Positions 63,583 through 64,000 of a stretch of 64,000 nt of DNA are shown in pieces. The position numbers were made by a program, and so were the translations under genes. The DNA is taken from positions 30,296 to 94,295 of the forward strand of contig JABVXU010000205.1 in NCBI GenBank assembly GCA_013365365.1, in the 5' to 3' direction. The stretch is from Cruorifilaria tuberocauda. Its lineage: Eukaryota; Nematoda; Chromadorea; Rhabditida; Onchocercidae. How positions within the stretch are numbered: position 1 is the stretch's first letter; each line of letters opens with the position of its first letter. The notes under the pieces are model-generated. The model was not told where the DNA came from and did not search any database. It saw only the letters and a list, made by a program, of their open reading frames with translations.

Positions 63583-64000
63583 GTGAGTTAAATAATTGCA
63601 AGTATAACTTTTGCAGTAAAGTTTAGTAAAATAAAAAGGAATTTATGATAACTTGTTTTTTCCTCTTAATTATATTTGCTTATCGATAAACATCAATGGC
63701 GAATTAGGCGTGTAAGGTATAGGTGAGAAATGTTTATCAGTTATTATTTATATTAATGATTTACAGAATTTAATTTTAATTTTTGCTATGAAAAATAATT
63801 TAAAGATAGGGTTGTGATTAGACTTTGATCGGTGTGCAAAATGAAGTAAGCTATCGAGAAGCTCAGAAGAGAAGAACTGAAGGGCTTCTACGGTACTTGT
63901 ATAGCTTTACCCTGTCATTCTGTAGGGATACGGTTTAGAGGGACGGTAAGGAAAGATAAAGGATACTGTGGGAAGGAATCTGTGAGAACGTGCAGATGGG
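63583..64000. other. Intron/3' flank with abrupt composition change near 63830
   Basis: Up to about 63820 the DNA is AT-rich like other introns. From about 63830 to the end it is markedly GC-richer, and a frame starting after a TAA at about 63845 stays open for some 50 codons to the edge (AIEKLRREELKGFYG). This does not look like the missing end of the fibrinogen-related domain. It may be the edge of a mobile element or inserted DNA. Confidence 0.35.

Noticed and set aside
1..64000. tRNA, rRNA, spliced-leader RNA and CRISPR search by eye
   Set aside because: No GTTCRANNC-type tRNA box, no spliced-leader sequence and no regularly spaced direct repeats with unique spacers were found.

Overview
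The window looks like nuclear DNA of a parasitic nematode, most plausibly a filarial/spirurid species (inference). The DNA is very AT-rich. Genes are split into many short exons by small introns with GTAAGT/GTTTGT-type donors and TTTCAG acceptors. Several start codons follow directly behind an unpaired TTTCAG/TTTACAG/TTGCAG acceptor, the pattern of spliced-leader trans-splicing.

Layout. 1-7.3 kb: no firm gene, but perfect hairpins, a ~20-nt tandem array and a CRE-like TGACGTCA cluster. 7.35-9.74 kb (-): a six-exon TSSK-type serine/threonine kinase without glycines in its P-loop. 12.15-14.59 kb (+): a tandem cluster of tiny secreted precursor peptides. Two are clear; a third, reduced copy sits between them. 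All three have a 104-nt first exon. The two clear members share a dibasic RVKR site and a lysine-alternating motif. 16.15-17.72 kb (-): a probable four-helix membrane protein. 20.4-20.9 kb: a decayed frame. 21.3-21.94 kb: an inverted duplication of an unidentified terminal exon, intact in one arm and frameshifted in the other, next to an ATTC-rich satellite. 22.9-27.3 kb (+): a SMYD-type MYND/SET methyltransferase gene with one apparently frameshifted exon and a possible alternative C-terminal exon. 27.3-32.6 kb: no nuclear gene recognised, but a relic of mitochondrial nad5 and two adjacent palindromes. 32.67-43.20 kb (+): a complete 22-exon GH38 alpha-mannosidase (1015 codons plus stop). 43.2-60.9 kb: a 17.7-kb gene-poor stretch with mini- and microsatellites. 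60.87-63.58 kb (+): a type II membrane protein with a fibrinogen-related domain that runs off the right end. The last ~170 bases change composition sharply.

The genes do not form a pathway. The mannosidase (Golgi N-glycan trimming) and the membrane fibrinogen-like protein belong to the secretory/surface system. The kinase and the methyltransferase are regulatory enzymes. The strongest candidate for something undescribed is the secreted-peptide cluster at 12.15-14.59 kb. All exon models were built by eye from splice signals, phase agreement and family motifs; no search was run.
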